Assembly (NCBI RefSeq): GCF_023065955.2
Contig: NC_079873.1
Coordinates: forward strand, 99,486,128 to 99,550,127
From: Ursus arctos
Lineage: Eukaryota; Chordata; Mammalia; Carnivora; Ursidae
Reading direction: 5' to 3'
Length of the DNA stretch: 64,000 nucleotides
The notes below the pieces were generated by a model. It made no database searches. It had not been told where the DNA came from and worked only from the letters and a program-made list of their open reading frames with translations. Shown piece by piece: positions 1-11,867 of this stretch (positions are counted from its first letter, which is position 1; each line of letters starts with the position of its first letter). Made by a program: the position numbers and the translations under genes.

Positions 1-257
1 TGTTAGTCACCATACAGTACATCCCTAGATTTTGGTGTAAAGTTCCATGATTCATTACTTGCATATAACACCGAGTGCACCATGCAATACGTACCCTCCT
101 TAATACCCATCACCAGCCTATCCCATTCCCCCACCCCCCTCCTCTCTGAAGCCCTCAGGTTGTTTCCCAGAGTCCATAGTCTCTTATGGTTCATTCCCCT
201 TTCTGTGTACCCCCCTTTCTTCCTCCCTTTCTTCTCCTACCGATCTTCCTACTTCTT

Positions 258-3200
258 ATGTTCCATAAATGAGTGAAAGCATGTAATAATTGTCCTTCTC
301 TGCTTGACTTATTTTGCTTGGATTATCTCCTTGAGTCCCATCCATGTTGCAGCAAATGTTGAGAAATTGATAATTTTGATGGCTGAGTAATATTCCATTG
401 TATATATGGACTACATCTTCTTAATTCAGCCATCCGTTGAAGGGCATCTTGGCTCCTTCCATGATTTAGCTATTGTGGACAATGCTGCCATGAACATTGG
501 GGTGCATATGGCCCTTCTCTTCACTACGTCTGTATCATTGGGGTAAATACCCAGTAGTGCAATGGCTGGATCATAGGATAGCTCAATTTTTAACTTTTTA
601 AGGGACCTCCACACAGTTTTCCAAAGTGGCTGTACCAACTTGCATTCCCACCAACAGTAAGAGGGATCCCCTTTCTCCACATCCTCTCCAACATTTGTTG
701 TTTCCTGCCTTGTCAATTATTGCCATACTAACTGGTGTAAGGTGGTATCTCAATGTGGTTTTGATTTGAACTTCCCTGATGGCTAATGATGTTGAACATT
801 TTTACATGTGTCTGTTAGCCATTTGTATGTCTTTATTGGAAAAGCGTCCGTTCATATCTTCTGACCATTTTATGATTTGTTTATTTGATTCCCATGTATT
901 GAGTTTGAGAAGTTCTTTGCAGATCTTGGATACCAGGCTTTTATCTGTAGTGTCATTTGCAAATATCTTCTCCCATTCTGTGGGCTGCCTCTTAGGTTTT
1001 TGGACTGTTTCCTTGGCTATGCAGAAGCTTTTTATCTTGATGAAGTCCCACAAGTTCATTTTATCTTTTGTTTCTCTTGCCTTTGGAGATGTGTCATTAA
1101 AAAGTTGCTGTGGCTGATGTCAAAAAGGTCGCTGCCTATGTTCTCCTCTAGGATTTTGATGGAGTCCTGTCTCACATCGAGGTCTTTCATCCATTTGGAG
1201 TGTATCTTTGTGTATGGTGTGAGAGAGTGGTCAAGTTTCATTCTTTTGCATGTAGCTGTCCAATGTTCCCCGCACCATTTGTTGAAGAGACAGTCTTTTT
1301 TCCTCTGGACGTTTTTTCCTGCTTTGTCAAAGATTAGTTGCGCAAAGAGCCGAGGGTCCATTTCTGGGTTCTCTATTCTGTTCCATTGGTCTATGTGTCT
1401 GTTTTTATGCCAGTACCATGCTGTCTTTGTGATCAGAGCTTTGTAGTATAGCTTGAAATCTGGCAACGTGATGCCCCCAGCTTTGTTTTTCCTTTTCAAC
1501 AGTTCCTTGGTGATTCGGGGCCTTTTTTGGTTCCACACAAATTTAAGGGTTTGTTCCAGTTCTTTGAAAAATGTCATTGGTATTTTGATCGGGATGGCAT
1601 TGAAAGTGTAGATTGCTCTGGGTAGCATAGACATTTTAACAATGTTAATTCTTCCGATCCATGAGCATGGAATATTTTCCCATCTTTTTGTGATTTCTTC
1701 AATGTCTTTCAAGAGTGATTTGTAACTCCTACAATATAGATCCTTTATCTCTCTCCTAAAGTTCATTCCGAGATAACGTATGATTTTTGGTGCTATTGTA
1801 AGTGGAATGGATTCCCTAATTCCTCTTTCTTCAGTCTCATTGTTCGTGTATAGAAATGCAACTGATTTCTGAGCATTGATTTTGTATCCCACCACATTAC
1901 TGAATTGCTCTATAACTTCTAGTCATTTGGGGGTGTATTTTTTTTGGTTTTCAATATAGAATATCATGTCGTCTGCGAAGAGAGACAGTTTGACTTCTTT
2001 GCTGATTTGGATACATTTTATTCCTTTTTCTTGTCTGATTGCTGTTGCAAGGACTTCTAGCACTATGTTGAATAATAATGAAGAGAGTGGACATCTTTGT
2101 CATGTTCCTGATCTTAAGGGAAAGGCTTCCAGCTTTTCCCAATTGAGAATGATATTTGCTGTAAGATTTTCATAGATGGCTTTTATGAGATTGAGGAATG
2201 TGCCCTCTATCCCTACACTCTGAAGTGTTTTAATCAGAAAAGGATGCTGTATTTTGTCAAATGCTTTTTCTTTTTTTTTTTTTTAAATATTTTATTTATT
2301 TATTCGACAGAGATAGAGACAGCCAGCGAGAGAGGGAACACAAGCAGGGGGAGTGGAAGAGGAAGAAGCAGGCTCATAGTGGAAGAGCCTGATGTGGGGC
2401 TCGATCCCATAATGCCGGGATCACGCCCTGAGCCGAAGGCAGACGCCCAACCGCTGTGCCACCCAGGCGCCCCTCAAATGCTTTTTCTGCATCTATTGAG
2501 AGGATCATATGGTTCTTGATTCTTTTCTTGTTGATACAATGTACCACTCTGATCGATTTGTGAATGTTGAACCACCCTTGCATCCCAGGGATGAATCCCA
2601 CTTGGTCATAATGGATAATCCTTTTAATATACTGTTGTATCCTATTAGTTAGGAAATTGTTGATAATTTTGGCATCCATATTCATCAGGGATATCATTCT
2701 GTAATTCTCCTTTTTGATGGGGTCTTTGCCTGGTTTGGGGATCAAGGTAATACTGGCCTCATATAATGAGTTTGGTAGTTTTCCCTCTGTTTCTATTTTT
2801 TGAAACAGTTTCAGGAGAATAAGTATTATTTCTTCTTTGAATGTTTGGTAGAATTCCCCGGGAAATCCGTCAGGCCCTGGAGTCTTGTTTTTAGGGAGTT
2901 TTTGATAACAGCTTCAATCTCTTCATAATTAATTGGTCTGTTTAAAAAATCAATTTCTTCCTGTTTCAGTCTTGGTAGTTTCCAGGTTTCCAGGAAGGCA
3001 TCCATTTCTTCCAGATTATTTAATTTATTGGCATAAAGCTGTTGATAAAAGTTTCTAATGATCCTTAGTATTTCATTGGTGTTGGTTGTGACCTTTCCTT
3101 TTTCATTTATAAATTTTTTAATTTGGGTCCTTTCTCTATTCTTTTGAATAAGTCTTGTCAGTGGCTTATGGATCTTATTTAATCTTTCAAAGAACCAGCT

Positions 3201-3803
3201 TCTAGTTCTGTTGATCTGCTCTACTGTGTTCCTGGTTTCTAATTCATTGATTTCTGCTCTAATCTTGATCAACTGCTTTCTTGTGTGTGTATATAGGCCT
3301 ATTCTTCTGTTCCTGTTCCAGCTTCTTGAGGTGACACTGAATTTTAGATTTTTCTATTCTTTTGAGTGAGGCTTGGATGGCTATGTATTTTCCCCTTAGG
3401 ACTGCCTTTGCACTGTCCCATAGGTTTTGGACCATTGTGCTTTCATTCTCATTGGATCCATAAATTGTTTAAATTGATTTTTGATTTCCTGGTTTATCGA
3501 ATCATTCTTGAGCAGGATGGTTCTTAGGTTCCAAGTGTTAGAGTTTCTTCCAAATTTTGCTTGTGATTGAGTTCTAATTTCAAAGCGTTGTGGTCTGAGA
3601 ATATGCAGGGAATAATTTCAATCTTTTGGTATCGGTTGAGACCTCTTTTGTGACCCAGCATATGATCTATTCTGGAGAACGTTCCATGTGCATTTGAATA
3701 GAATGAGTATTCTTTTGTTCTGGGGTATAGTGTTCTATATATATCTATGAGGCCATTCACATTGAGAGTGATTATTGAGAAATATGATTTTAATGGTGTT
3801 ATG
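258..3803 (-). pseudogene. L1 copy A ORF2 (endonuclease/reverse transcriptase), broken
   Basis: ORF2p would nick target DNA and reverse transcribe L1 RNA at the nick. Open pieces on the minus strand at 3524-3760 (end of endonuclease, with SDHNALKLEL), 2826-3272, 2374-2745, 1056-1895, 802-1059 and 426-716 (C-terminal cysteine motif, [12 protein letters not shown]) follow the ORF2 order. The first half of the endonuclease is deleted: sequence jumps near 3750 from the DIYRTL segment to the very start of ORF2. The start codon position near 3801 reads ATA rather than ATG. The reverse transcriptase is split by the SINE at 2272-2473. Not functional. Confidence 0.9.
2272..2473 (-). mobile_element. 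Can-SINE (tRNA-derived SINE) inside L1 copy A
   Basis: Non-autonomous element, mobilised by L1 enzymes. Reading on the minus strand, the tRNA-like head starts with ggggcgcctgggtggc at the right and the A tail lies at the left (T-run 2272-2284). It is flanked by a perfect 15-bp TSD, tcaaatgctttttct, at 2257-2271 and 2474-2488. The perfect duplication says it is young and inserted after L1 copy A. Confidence 0.97.
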
Positions 3804-3873
3804 TTGCCTGTAAATCTTTGTTTCTATAGATTGTAACTTTCTGTTCGGTATCACTCTTGGGGACTTTTTACTT

Positions 3874-4755
3874 TTATAGAACCCTCCTTAATATCTCCTG
3901 TAGGGCTGGTTTTGTGGTTATGAAATTGGTCAGTGACTGGCGATTCTGGAAGGTCCTTATCTCTCCATCAATTCTGAATGACAGCCTTGCTGGATAAAGG
4001 ATCCTTGGCTGCATGTTTTTCTCTGAAAGAGCATTAAAAATGCCCCCCCCCCAACCCTTTCTCTTATTCCAGGTCTGTGTAGACAGGTCTGACATAATCC
4101 TAATATTTTTGCCTTTGTACATGAGAAATTTCCTTTCCCTGGCCACTTTCAATACTGTATCCTTGGATCTAATATTTGCGAAATGCACTATGACATGACG
4201 TGGTGTAGGTTTGTCGTGGTTGAATTTGGGAGGGGTCCTCTCTGCCTCTTGAACATGAATGCTTGTTTCCTTTGCTAGATTAGGGAAGTTTTCAGCTACA
4301 ATCTGTTCAAATATCTCTTCTAAACCTCTCTCTTTCTCCACCCCCTCAGGGATTCCAATGATTCTGACATTGGAGCATTTCATTGAGTCAGTAATCTCCT
4401 GCAACCTACATTCTCGAAATTGGATTTTTCTGAGCCAAGTTTCTATTTTAGCTTTCTCTTCTACCATCCCATCCTCCAATTCACTAATTCATTCTTCTGC
4501 CTCATTTACCCTGGCCATCAGAGCATCTAGTTTTGACTGCATTTGCTTCATACCATTTTTAATTTCTGCCCTTAAGGAGTCTATATTCTTGTTAATGTTT
4601 TCGTTAATATTTTTTTCAAGTCTACACATCTTGACCAGTGTAACTCTGAACTCCATTTCTGAGAATTTAGTTATATCCATATGCATCAGTTCTGTGGCAG
4701 AGGGCCCAGACTCATTATCTTTTCTTTGCTGGGGGGGATTTCTCCTCTTGTCATT
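3874..4755 (-). pseudogene. L1 copy A ORF1 (RNA-binding protein), broken
   Basis: ORF1p is the trimeric RNA chaperone of the L1 particle. A 201-codon open stretch (4479-3874) covers the end of the coiled coil, the RRM-like region and the C-terminal domain; a 65-codon piece (4686-4489) covers the N-terminal coiled coil. An in-frame TGA between them, at the second base triplet after the AEE residues, replaces an arginine codon seen in copy C. A G-run near 4729-4735 shifts the frame just after the start. The reading frame ends LRRVL as in copy B. Confidence 0.88.
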
Positions 4756-5909
4756 CTAATGAGGAGAGTTCGCGGGGTTGCTCAGAGACCAAATTATTGA
4801 CCAGGACCCAGGCAGTGTGCTCTTGTTTTATAGGGACCTTAGGGATGTGGGCTTCTTGAGTTTTCAGCCTGCCTTCTGGGGGAGGAGCCTGCTGCGCTGT
4901 TATTCAGGCAATCCTGTTTGGGTAGAGTCTCCCTGTCCCCTGGGAGGGGGGATGGGGATGGGCACAATGTGAGCCAGTATTTCCAGGCTTTTGTTGTCTG
5001 GCGGCTTTCCCTGGTGGTTTTCTGTGACTCTCCTGAGAGTCAGAGCAGCAGTGGCCATATCCTAGCCTCTGTCTCAGAACAGAGAGATTGCAGTCTGCTT
5101 TCCACTGAGCTTTTCTGGCCTCTTTAACTGTGTTTCTGTTGGTGCTGCTAAAAACCCTGCAGCCGGGATCTCAGACCTCACTTCCAGGGCCGGCTTGTCT
5201 CTGTCCTTTGTGTTTCTAACACCGCCAGCCGCCAGCCACCCCCCTGAGTGCTCACGAGTTTCCTGTTTCAGTGTGGTTTGTGCGCACTCCGAAGCGCAAG
5301 TTTTCAGTCTGGTCCCATGCACTCCTGAGATTCCGGTTTCAGTCCAGTTCCAGTGAGAGCACCAGAGCCCTGGTTTTCTGTTTGGACGCTCCCACGTTCC
5401 CAGGTTCACGGTCTCAGTCTGTTCTCTCGCAGGTGCCTGTCCGCGAGTCCGGCTACCACTTCCCAGTTCCTGAGCATGGCGGCTCCCTCCCCCTTCTGTT
5501 TCTCTTCCAATAACTGTGTGCGGATTCACGGCTCCCTGCTTCCTACCTCAATGCTCAATGCTGGAGATGTTCATTTGTAGAGATCCAGATGTATCTTTCT
5601 GCATCTCAGGCTGATTCCGTGTGTTTTCTGGATGGTCTGGTACCTATCCAGCTGGGCTCAGGGGACCAGTTGAAAAAGGGGAACCCTACTCCTCTTCCAT
5701 CTTAACTCCGCCTCCTCATTCCAATACTTCTAAAGAAAAATTACATGGTACCATCTTTTCATTCTCAACTTCAGGTACTGACATTCTGTAGCATTTTTTT
5801 TCTCAAACCTAACTTTGGTACCAAGTTATGCAAAATAAGAATATAAATAAGATACATCTTACTGTAACATCAATTGCACCCAATAAATTCATTCGAAGGA
5901 ATCTTCATT

Positions 5910-6095
5910 GGGGCCTGTGTGGCTCAGTTGGTTAAAATTCTGCTTTCGGCTCAGGTCATGATCCCGGGATCCTGGGATTGAGTCTTGTATCAGGCTCCCT
6001 CCTCAGCAGGGAGCCTGCTTCTCCTTCCCCCACTTCCCAACTGCTTGTGCTCTCTCTCTCTCTCTCCCTGTCAAATAAATAATCTTTTAAAAAAA
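5910..6095 (+). mobile_element. Can-SINE, 5' part of a SINE-L1 composite insertion
   Basis: The tRNA-like head starts at ggggcctgtgtggctc, followed by the CT-rich part (about 6048-6069) and an A-rich tail ending at 6095. No TSD directly flanks the SINE. Instead gaatcttca at 5899-5907 recurs at 6362-6370, beyond the L1 fragment that follows. SINE plus L1 fragment therefore look like one insertion (see findings). Confidence 0.9.
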
Positions 6096-6114
6096 GGCTG
6101 ATGGATTTTTTTTT

Positions 6115-6361
6115 AAATGAACCATGAGAGACTATGGACTCTGGGAAACAAACTGAGAGTTTTAGAGGGGATGGGGGTGGGATGATGGGCTAGCCCAGTG
6201 AAGGGTATTAAGGAGGGTACATATTGCATGCAGCACTGGGTGTTATATGCAAATAATGAATCATGGAACACAACATCAAAAACTAATAATGTACTGTATG
6301 GTGACTAACATATCATAATAAAAAAATAAATTAAAAAAATAAGTGCAAAATTAAAAAAAAA
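6115..6361 (+). mobile_element. L1 3' UTR fragment with A tail
   Basis: Sequence from aatgaaccatgagagac to the tail matches the young L1 3' UTR in copies C and E (28760-28980 and 45560-45775). The tail is A-rich from about 6318 to 6361, then the TSD copy gaatcttca follows. A 19-bp non-L1 spacer (6096-6114, ending in a T run) separates it from the SINE upstream. Confidence 0.9.
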
Positions 6362-6611
6362 GAATCTTCAATTTTTATTTAAACAAATACATATTATGGA
6401 CCAACATGCAAAATCATGTGAAGTTTTAAAAGGACACTAAAGATTCAAGAAAATGATGAATTTGTTGTGAGCTGTTTTGGACTAGTTTCCCTCTAGGAAC
6501 TCCTATGGAATGTATATTCATTTCTCTGTTATTAGGTGTGCTTGAGAGAGAAAATTTATTAACTGTGTAAGGTCTTGGTTTTAGAGACTATTTTTGTTAA
6601 TTCTCTTACTT

Positions 6612-6690
6612 CTATGTATCTATCTATCATCTATCTATCATCTATCCATCTGTTTATCTATCTATCATTTATCAATCACCTATCTATAGT
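6612..6690. repeat. (TCTA)n-type tetranucleotide microsatellite, imperfect
   Basis: About 80 bp of interrupted tcta/atct units at the 3' boundary of the old L1 fragment that follows. Confidence 0.85.
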
Positions 6691-7440
6691 TGACACACCC
6701 TGGTATATTAGTTTTAGGTGAACAAATTAATGATTTGACAAATTTATATATTATTCTATGTTCACCACAAATGTAACTACCATCTGTCCTGTTACATAGC
6801 TATTATAATATCATTGACTTTATTCCTTATGCTCTGCTTTTTATTCCCATGACTTATTCCGTAACTAGAGGCCTGTATATCCCTTTCCCCTTCACCCATT
6901 TTGCCCCCCTTCCTCTCTGTCAACCATCCGTTTGTTCTCTGTGTTTATAGTTCTGCTTTTTGCTTATTCATTTTTTTATATTCCATTTATGGGTGGAATA
7001 AAATGGTATTTTTCTTCTCAGTCTGACTTATTTCACTTAACATAATACCCTCTAGGTCCATCCATGTTGTCTCAAATGATATGATGTCATCCTCTTTTAG
7101 GGTTGTGTGCTATTCCATTGTGTGTGTGTGTGTGTATGTGTATGCATACATTTTCCTTATCCATTCATCTATTGATGGACACTCAGGTTGCTTCTATGTC
7201 TTGGCTATTGTTATTAATGCTGCAATAAACATTAGTAGTGCATATATCTTTTCAAGTGTTTTTGGCAAATGCTCAATAGCAGAATTACTGGATCATATAG
7301 TATTTTTATTTTAATTTTTTTGAGGAATTCCATACTGTTTTCCATAGTGGCTGTACTAATTTATATTCCCACCAACAGTGCATGAGTGTTCCTTTTTCTC
7401 TAATCCTTGCCAACACTTGTTCCTTGTCTTCTTGATTTTA
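6691..7440 (-). mobile_element. Old L1 3' end, antisense
   Basis: Text such as ccatccatgttgtctcaaat, ggacactcaggttgc and caccaacagtgcatgag is the antisense of the ORF2 C-terminus and 3' UTR of an old mammalian L1. The fragment is 5' truncated near 7440 and contains a TG repeat at 7119-7145. No open frame survives. Confidence 0.8.
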
Positions 7441-8555
7441 GTCATTGTTTCAGAGACAATTTGAACACAGTGAATATAGTGCTGAGAAAAATTAGTGAAA
7501 GATATGGACCTAGTCTTCAGCAAAATGACATTCAACTTAAAAGTAGTACATGTTCATTAATTTTGAAAGATACTTTATTTTCCCTACCAAAAATGATGTT
7601 TTGTCTTATGATTTAAAACTGAAATTTAACTAAATTCATTTATAGTGAGGTGTAGTGACAAATGATTTTTAAAAAGAAATATAATCATTCTATGCACATA
7701 GGCCAGGTAGAGATAATTCAATGTGAAAATATTTTGGAGGATTGGACTTTCTGGTATCTGTATTTATGTGTATAATCCTCATCTCTCATAGGTGTGAAGG
7801 CCTAATGTGATTCATGCAAAAGTGTGGCTGTAAAAGGAAGGAGTTTGTTTCTTAAATGTACAAATGGGATTATTTACATATCATCAGTTGTTCTGATTTC
7901 CTCTTCAGGAGATCCATTGTTGCCAACATAGGCAGCTAACCAGAGAACAACAGATGATATGAGGAAAAAAGACAGCTACCCCTCAATTCTTTATTTTAAT
8001 TTGCATTTATAAGCCCAGGCCATATTACAGTCTCTTAATAAGTTATATTTCAGATGTATAGACGTTCTAAAGGATCCTGTGAAAGTGGACATAACAATAT
8101 ACTCTCTAGCAATTTATTTCATCTGTTTCCCAGAGAAGTAATGTGATCCTATTCATCCAGGTCCTTTTGCTTCTGATGTCCCTACATCTCAGAGGGCCAC
8201 ATGGTAACTCAGCTACCAACTCTGACAACTCTTCCCAAGCACTTTCCTTTCCCCAGAATGATTGCACTTTATGGTGAGAGTGAACCAGAAGTGCAGTGTT
8301 TTCCATTTAGGAATTGTCACTTTTAGTACATTTTAACCTTTTCTGCATGAATTAAAACACTAATGAGGTACTCAGCAGAGGCATAACAAGTAAAATTGAA
8401 GTCACTTGGCTTTTCTTTTTTATCAGAATACCATTTATATTCACTCTAGGTTAAATCAAAGATAATGTGTTAATATATAATTCTTCATAGCATAAATAGG
8501 AAATAAGAAAGAAATACTAATTAAAGGAGGGATCTTTATAGAAGAGGGACATATA
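7441..8555. other. Unassigned AT-rich DNA
   Basis: I see no repeat family, exon or RNA gene that I can name here. Short open stretches (for example minus strand 8306-8106) have no recognisable domain and no codon pattern to support a gene. Confidence 0.5.
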
Positions 8556-8643
8556 TGCCTTGATGTGGGCTCGATCCTATAACACTGGGATCACACCTTG
8601 AGCTGAAGGCAGACACTTAACTGCTGTGCCACCCAGGCGCCCC
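8556..8643 (-). mobile_element. Partial Can-SINE (head only)
   Basis: The right side is the tRNA-like head (reverse of ggggcgcctgggtggc) and the match runs left to the gatgtgggctcgatcc block, then stops. The CT-rich part and A tail are missing, which is the reverse of the usual 5' truncation, so a later deletion is likely. Confidence 0.88.
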
Positions 8644-8689
8644 AATTTCTCCTTCTTTTTAGGACACTTTCCAATAGCCTATACTCACA

Positions 8690-10045
8690 TGTTCAAGCAT
8701 CTCTAGTTTAAACAATAACATGAAATAGATTCCTTCCTCAAAGAAGTCTTTTTGTCTTGCTATTTTCACTTCCCTCTTTCCTTGTCTAATCTTTAAAAGT
8801 CTGTCTTCCTTCAAAGTTTCTGTTTCTTCATCTTGCACTCTTCCCCAGCCACTGTATACTGGCTTCTACCTTTACCACTCTATTGAATCTGATTTCATTA
8901 ATAGGAAAAACTTTCTGATGTAAAATCTTTTTTATGTTAACTTCTAGAAAACATCTGGTAGAACATATTGTTCCTATCTATCTGAAAAAATTTTTTTCTT
9001 ACCAATTTCCACAATATCTCTTGGTTCTTAACCTACTTTTCAGATCATTCATGCTTAATCATGTTCACTAATTCTCACCCCCAGCACATTCCATCTTCAC
9101 CCTTAACTTATTGCAACACCTTGTGCTTTACTGAGTTCATAAAAGCCATCAGAAGAGAACTGCATCATCTACCCTCAACCAAATCTACAAACTAACATGC
9201 ATCAGTATTCCTATTTCTGACTGCCTCTTCTTATAATGGAAAAAGTTTACCTTTTCCTATTGAAGACCAATCACTTCTTTCATGCAATGAAAGAAAACCA
9301 GGAATGTATATTGTAATTCAAGCCAATAAAGAGGAGTAGTCTAAGAAGGGAATGTTTAAATTTTCAAATATTTTTATTGAACTAGTTACTTCTTTTCAGT
9401 TTTCCCTGCTAGCTCTTCCTTATGTACCCAAACCCAAAACAATGATGAACCTTAGTCTTGAATTCCAGGGACTTTAAATTCCATCCTCTTTTCTCTTCTA
9501 GTTTTAAACCTCTCATCTTTTTAAGTGATCTTGCTCATCCATGGGTTTATTCATTGATGACTTCTAAATTCAAAACTATGATCTAGAACATACATCACAG
9601 CTACAGACATATATACAGCTTTCTACTTGACCTCTCCATTTGGACAACTAATAGACAAGTCAAACTCAGCCATTGCCAAAACCACTTTATTGATTTCCCA
9701 CTCACCAGCCTGTTCTTTTCTCAGTGTTCCCCATTTCAGTAAATGGGATTACCATCCTCACAGTTGCTCAGTCTCAAAATCCACAAGTGATTTTTATTCC
9801 TCCTTTTCCTCAGCAAGTTCTATAATATATATATATCAAGCCAGTCTACTTTTCATCTCCACTATTACTACCTGAAAATAGACATCATCATCTTTTGCAT
9901 GGACTATTGTAATAGCTTACTCTTGATCTTCCTCTTACCTCCTTGTAATCTATTCTTCAGAGAGCAACTAAGGTGATATTTTTATGCATAAATTAGATCA
10001 TTGGACTTTTCTTCTTAAAACCCTTCAATGATTTCCCATTTTTTA
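8690..10045 (+). mobile_element. L2 LINE remnant, sense
   Basis: Old CR1-like LINE. Best landmarks are at 9480-9660 (segments akin to tgatgacttctaaat and ctacttgacctctccatttgg), 9730-9800 (aaatgggattaccatcctca) and 9895-10040 (atggactattgtaatagc; cttaaaacccttcaatgatt). Text before about 9450 is a weaker match. The element resumes at about 10690 after an L1 insertion. Confidence 0.75.
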
Positions 10046-10059
10046 ATAGTTGAATGAAA

Positions 10060-10479
10060 AAAAAATTTTTTGCAAACATTTGTTCTTTTTTTAAATTTTA
10101 ATTCTAGGATAGTTAACATACAGTGTTATATTAGTTTTAGATGTATAACATAGTGATTCAACAATTCCATACATCACCTAGTGCTCATCACTACAAGTGA
10201 ACTCCTTAATCCCTATCACTTATTTGACCCACCATCCACCCAACTCCCCTCTGGTAACCATCAGTTTTTCTCAATAGCTAAGAGTGTGTTTCTTGGCTAT
10301 AACTAACCTACGATCCAGTAATTGCACTACTAGGTATTTACCCGCAAAATATAAAAACACATTCAAATGGATACGTGCACCCTTATGCTTATAGCAGCAA
10401 TATTTACAATAGCCAAGTTATGGAAGCAGCCTAAGTGTCCACTTATAGATGAATGGATAAAGATATATGTATATGTATG

Positions 10480-10527
<48 letters not shown>

Positions 10528-10690
10528 GCCATAAAAAAAGAATGAAATCTTGCCATTTGCAATGATACAGATGGAGCTAGAAAGTATAACGCTAAGTGAA
10601 ATAAATCAGTCAGAAAAAGACAAATGCCATATGATTTCATTCATATGTGGAATTTAAGAAACAAAACAAATGAGCAAAGGAAAACTACTC
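10060..10690 (-). mobile_element. L1 with 5' inversion (twin priming), inside L2
   Basis: The left part (about 10075-10297) is the L1 3' UTR in antisense, with a T-rich (A tail) end. The right part (about 10298-10680) is the ORF2 3' end in sense, for example gatccagtaattgcactac. In L1 order the two parts are nearly adjacent, with about 30 bp lost between them. This is the signature of a minus-strand insertion whose 5' segment was inverted. A (TA)n tract lies at 10484-10524. I could not define a TSD. Confidence 0.82.
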
Positions 10691-11105
10691 CCTGCAGCCT
10701 GCAAGGCTTTGTGGTTTAACTCCTTCTAGTCTCATCTGATGCTTCTCTCCCCTTTGTTCATCTTGTTTTATCTCAAGGTCTTTTTGCTGTTCTCTACCCT
10801 TAGAAAGCTTTTCCCTGATTTCTTCTCATTCTTCAAGTCTCAGATTAAATATTATCAAAGCTGTCTTCCTCAATTAGCTCATTGATTCTATTGCTTCCCA
10901 AGTCGACACCCACTGTTACATTATCCCAATTATTTCCTTCATGGCTCTTAACACAGTTTTGGCTTGTGTTTTTATTTATGGGTTCACAAGGTTAAGACCT
11001 ATCTCACCACAAGGAAGAAAGCCCAATGAAAGCAGCATCGTCTGTTTTTTTCACTGCTGTATTTCAAGTGCCTTGTACTGTGCTTGGCTGTTCAATAAAT
11101 ATTTG
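10690..11105 (+). mobile_element. L2 LINE 3' end, continuation
   Basis: Continues the L2 broken at 10045: tcttcaagtctcagattaaat, catggctcttaacacag, ttcactgctgtatttcaag and the terminal ttcaataaatatttgg. Together the two parts date the L1 insertion as younger than the L2. Confidence 0.85.
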
Positions 11106-11114
11106 GAAAGCATA

Positions 11115-11340
11115 AAACAATGGTTAAGAGCATGGGCTAAGTCAAATGATTGGTTCTACCACTTACTAGGTGTGTGATTTGGTCAAGTCTTCACCTCTCT
11201 GAGACTGTTAATTCATCTATAAAATAAAAATAGTAATAGTATCTATCTCACATTAGTATGGAGATCAAATGAGATTGTTATTATTAAATACTTATCATCA
11301 AGATTTGGACATAATGCACATTCAAGAAATATTAACTATT
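11115..11340 (+). mobile_element. MIR SINE
   Basis: Old mammalian-wide SINE. Landmarks are aatggttaagagcatgggct, ccacttactaggtgtgtga, cacctctctgagact and aaatgagattgttatta. It lies directly after the L2 3' end. Confidence 0.9.
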
Positions 11341-11865
11341 TTCAGTTGAATTACTAACTAACCCCTAACCAGTGAATATGGATTTTCCTCATGTATCATC
11401 TTGGACATGTTATGTATAGTCCTCCTGGAAAATTTCATTCATATTCATGGCTTCAATTTCTACCTATAAGCAAATTCTTCCCAATGCTGCATCTCTAAGC
11501 TTTTTTTCCCAGAACTACAAATTCTAGCTGTATACTCAATATCTCCACTGAATGCCACATATTAAACTCAAACTAAAAATGTGAATGTATGTGAGTCTGA
11601 TTCCTCACATTTCCTGCATAATCTGCTTCTTTTGAAATCTGTGTAATGACCATTTTTCTATTTGCTTTCAAGTTAGAACCTTAAAGTCAATCTAGAGTTA
11701 TGTTCTTCCTTGGAAAATGAAGAAGACCTATCCTAAATCCATTATACTGCATCACATATGGCAAATAATTACATTTGGAGGCAAAAAAAAAATCATCAGA
11801 GAGGCAATTTCTTTGAGATAAGATCCTCTCATGCCATGCAAATTCTCTTTGATGGAGATGAGTGA
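11341..11865. other. Unassigned DNA
   Basis: No feature recognised. A 79-90 codon open stretch on the minus strand (11950-11687) has no domain I can name. Confidence 0.45.
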
Positions 11866-11867
11866 AG

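Larger units (their letters stand above)
1..5722 (-). mobile_element. L1 copy A, near full length, 3' end just outside the window
   Basis: Autonomous non-LTR retrotransposon of the young carnivore L1 group. Read on the minus strand it has a 5' UTR (about 5722 to 4757), ORF1 (about 4755-3874), ORF2 (about 3803-258) and a 3' UTR (257 to 1). The 3' UTR ends in the same bases as copies C and E apart from the last roughly 30 bp and the A tail, which lie left of base 1. A SINE sits at 2272-2473 with a perfect TSD. About 480 bp of the ORF2 endonuclease region is missing near 3750. Both ORFs carry many stops and frameshifts, so the copy is dead. The 5' end near 5720 keeps the GC-rich start typical of full-length copies. 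Confidence 0.93.

Noticed and set aside
8106..8306. 66-codon open frame on the minus strand as a small gene
   Set aside because: No domain, no conserved context, and a length expected by chance in 64 kb.
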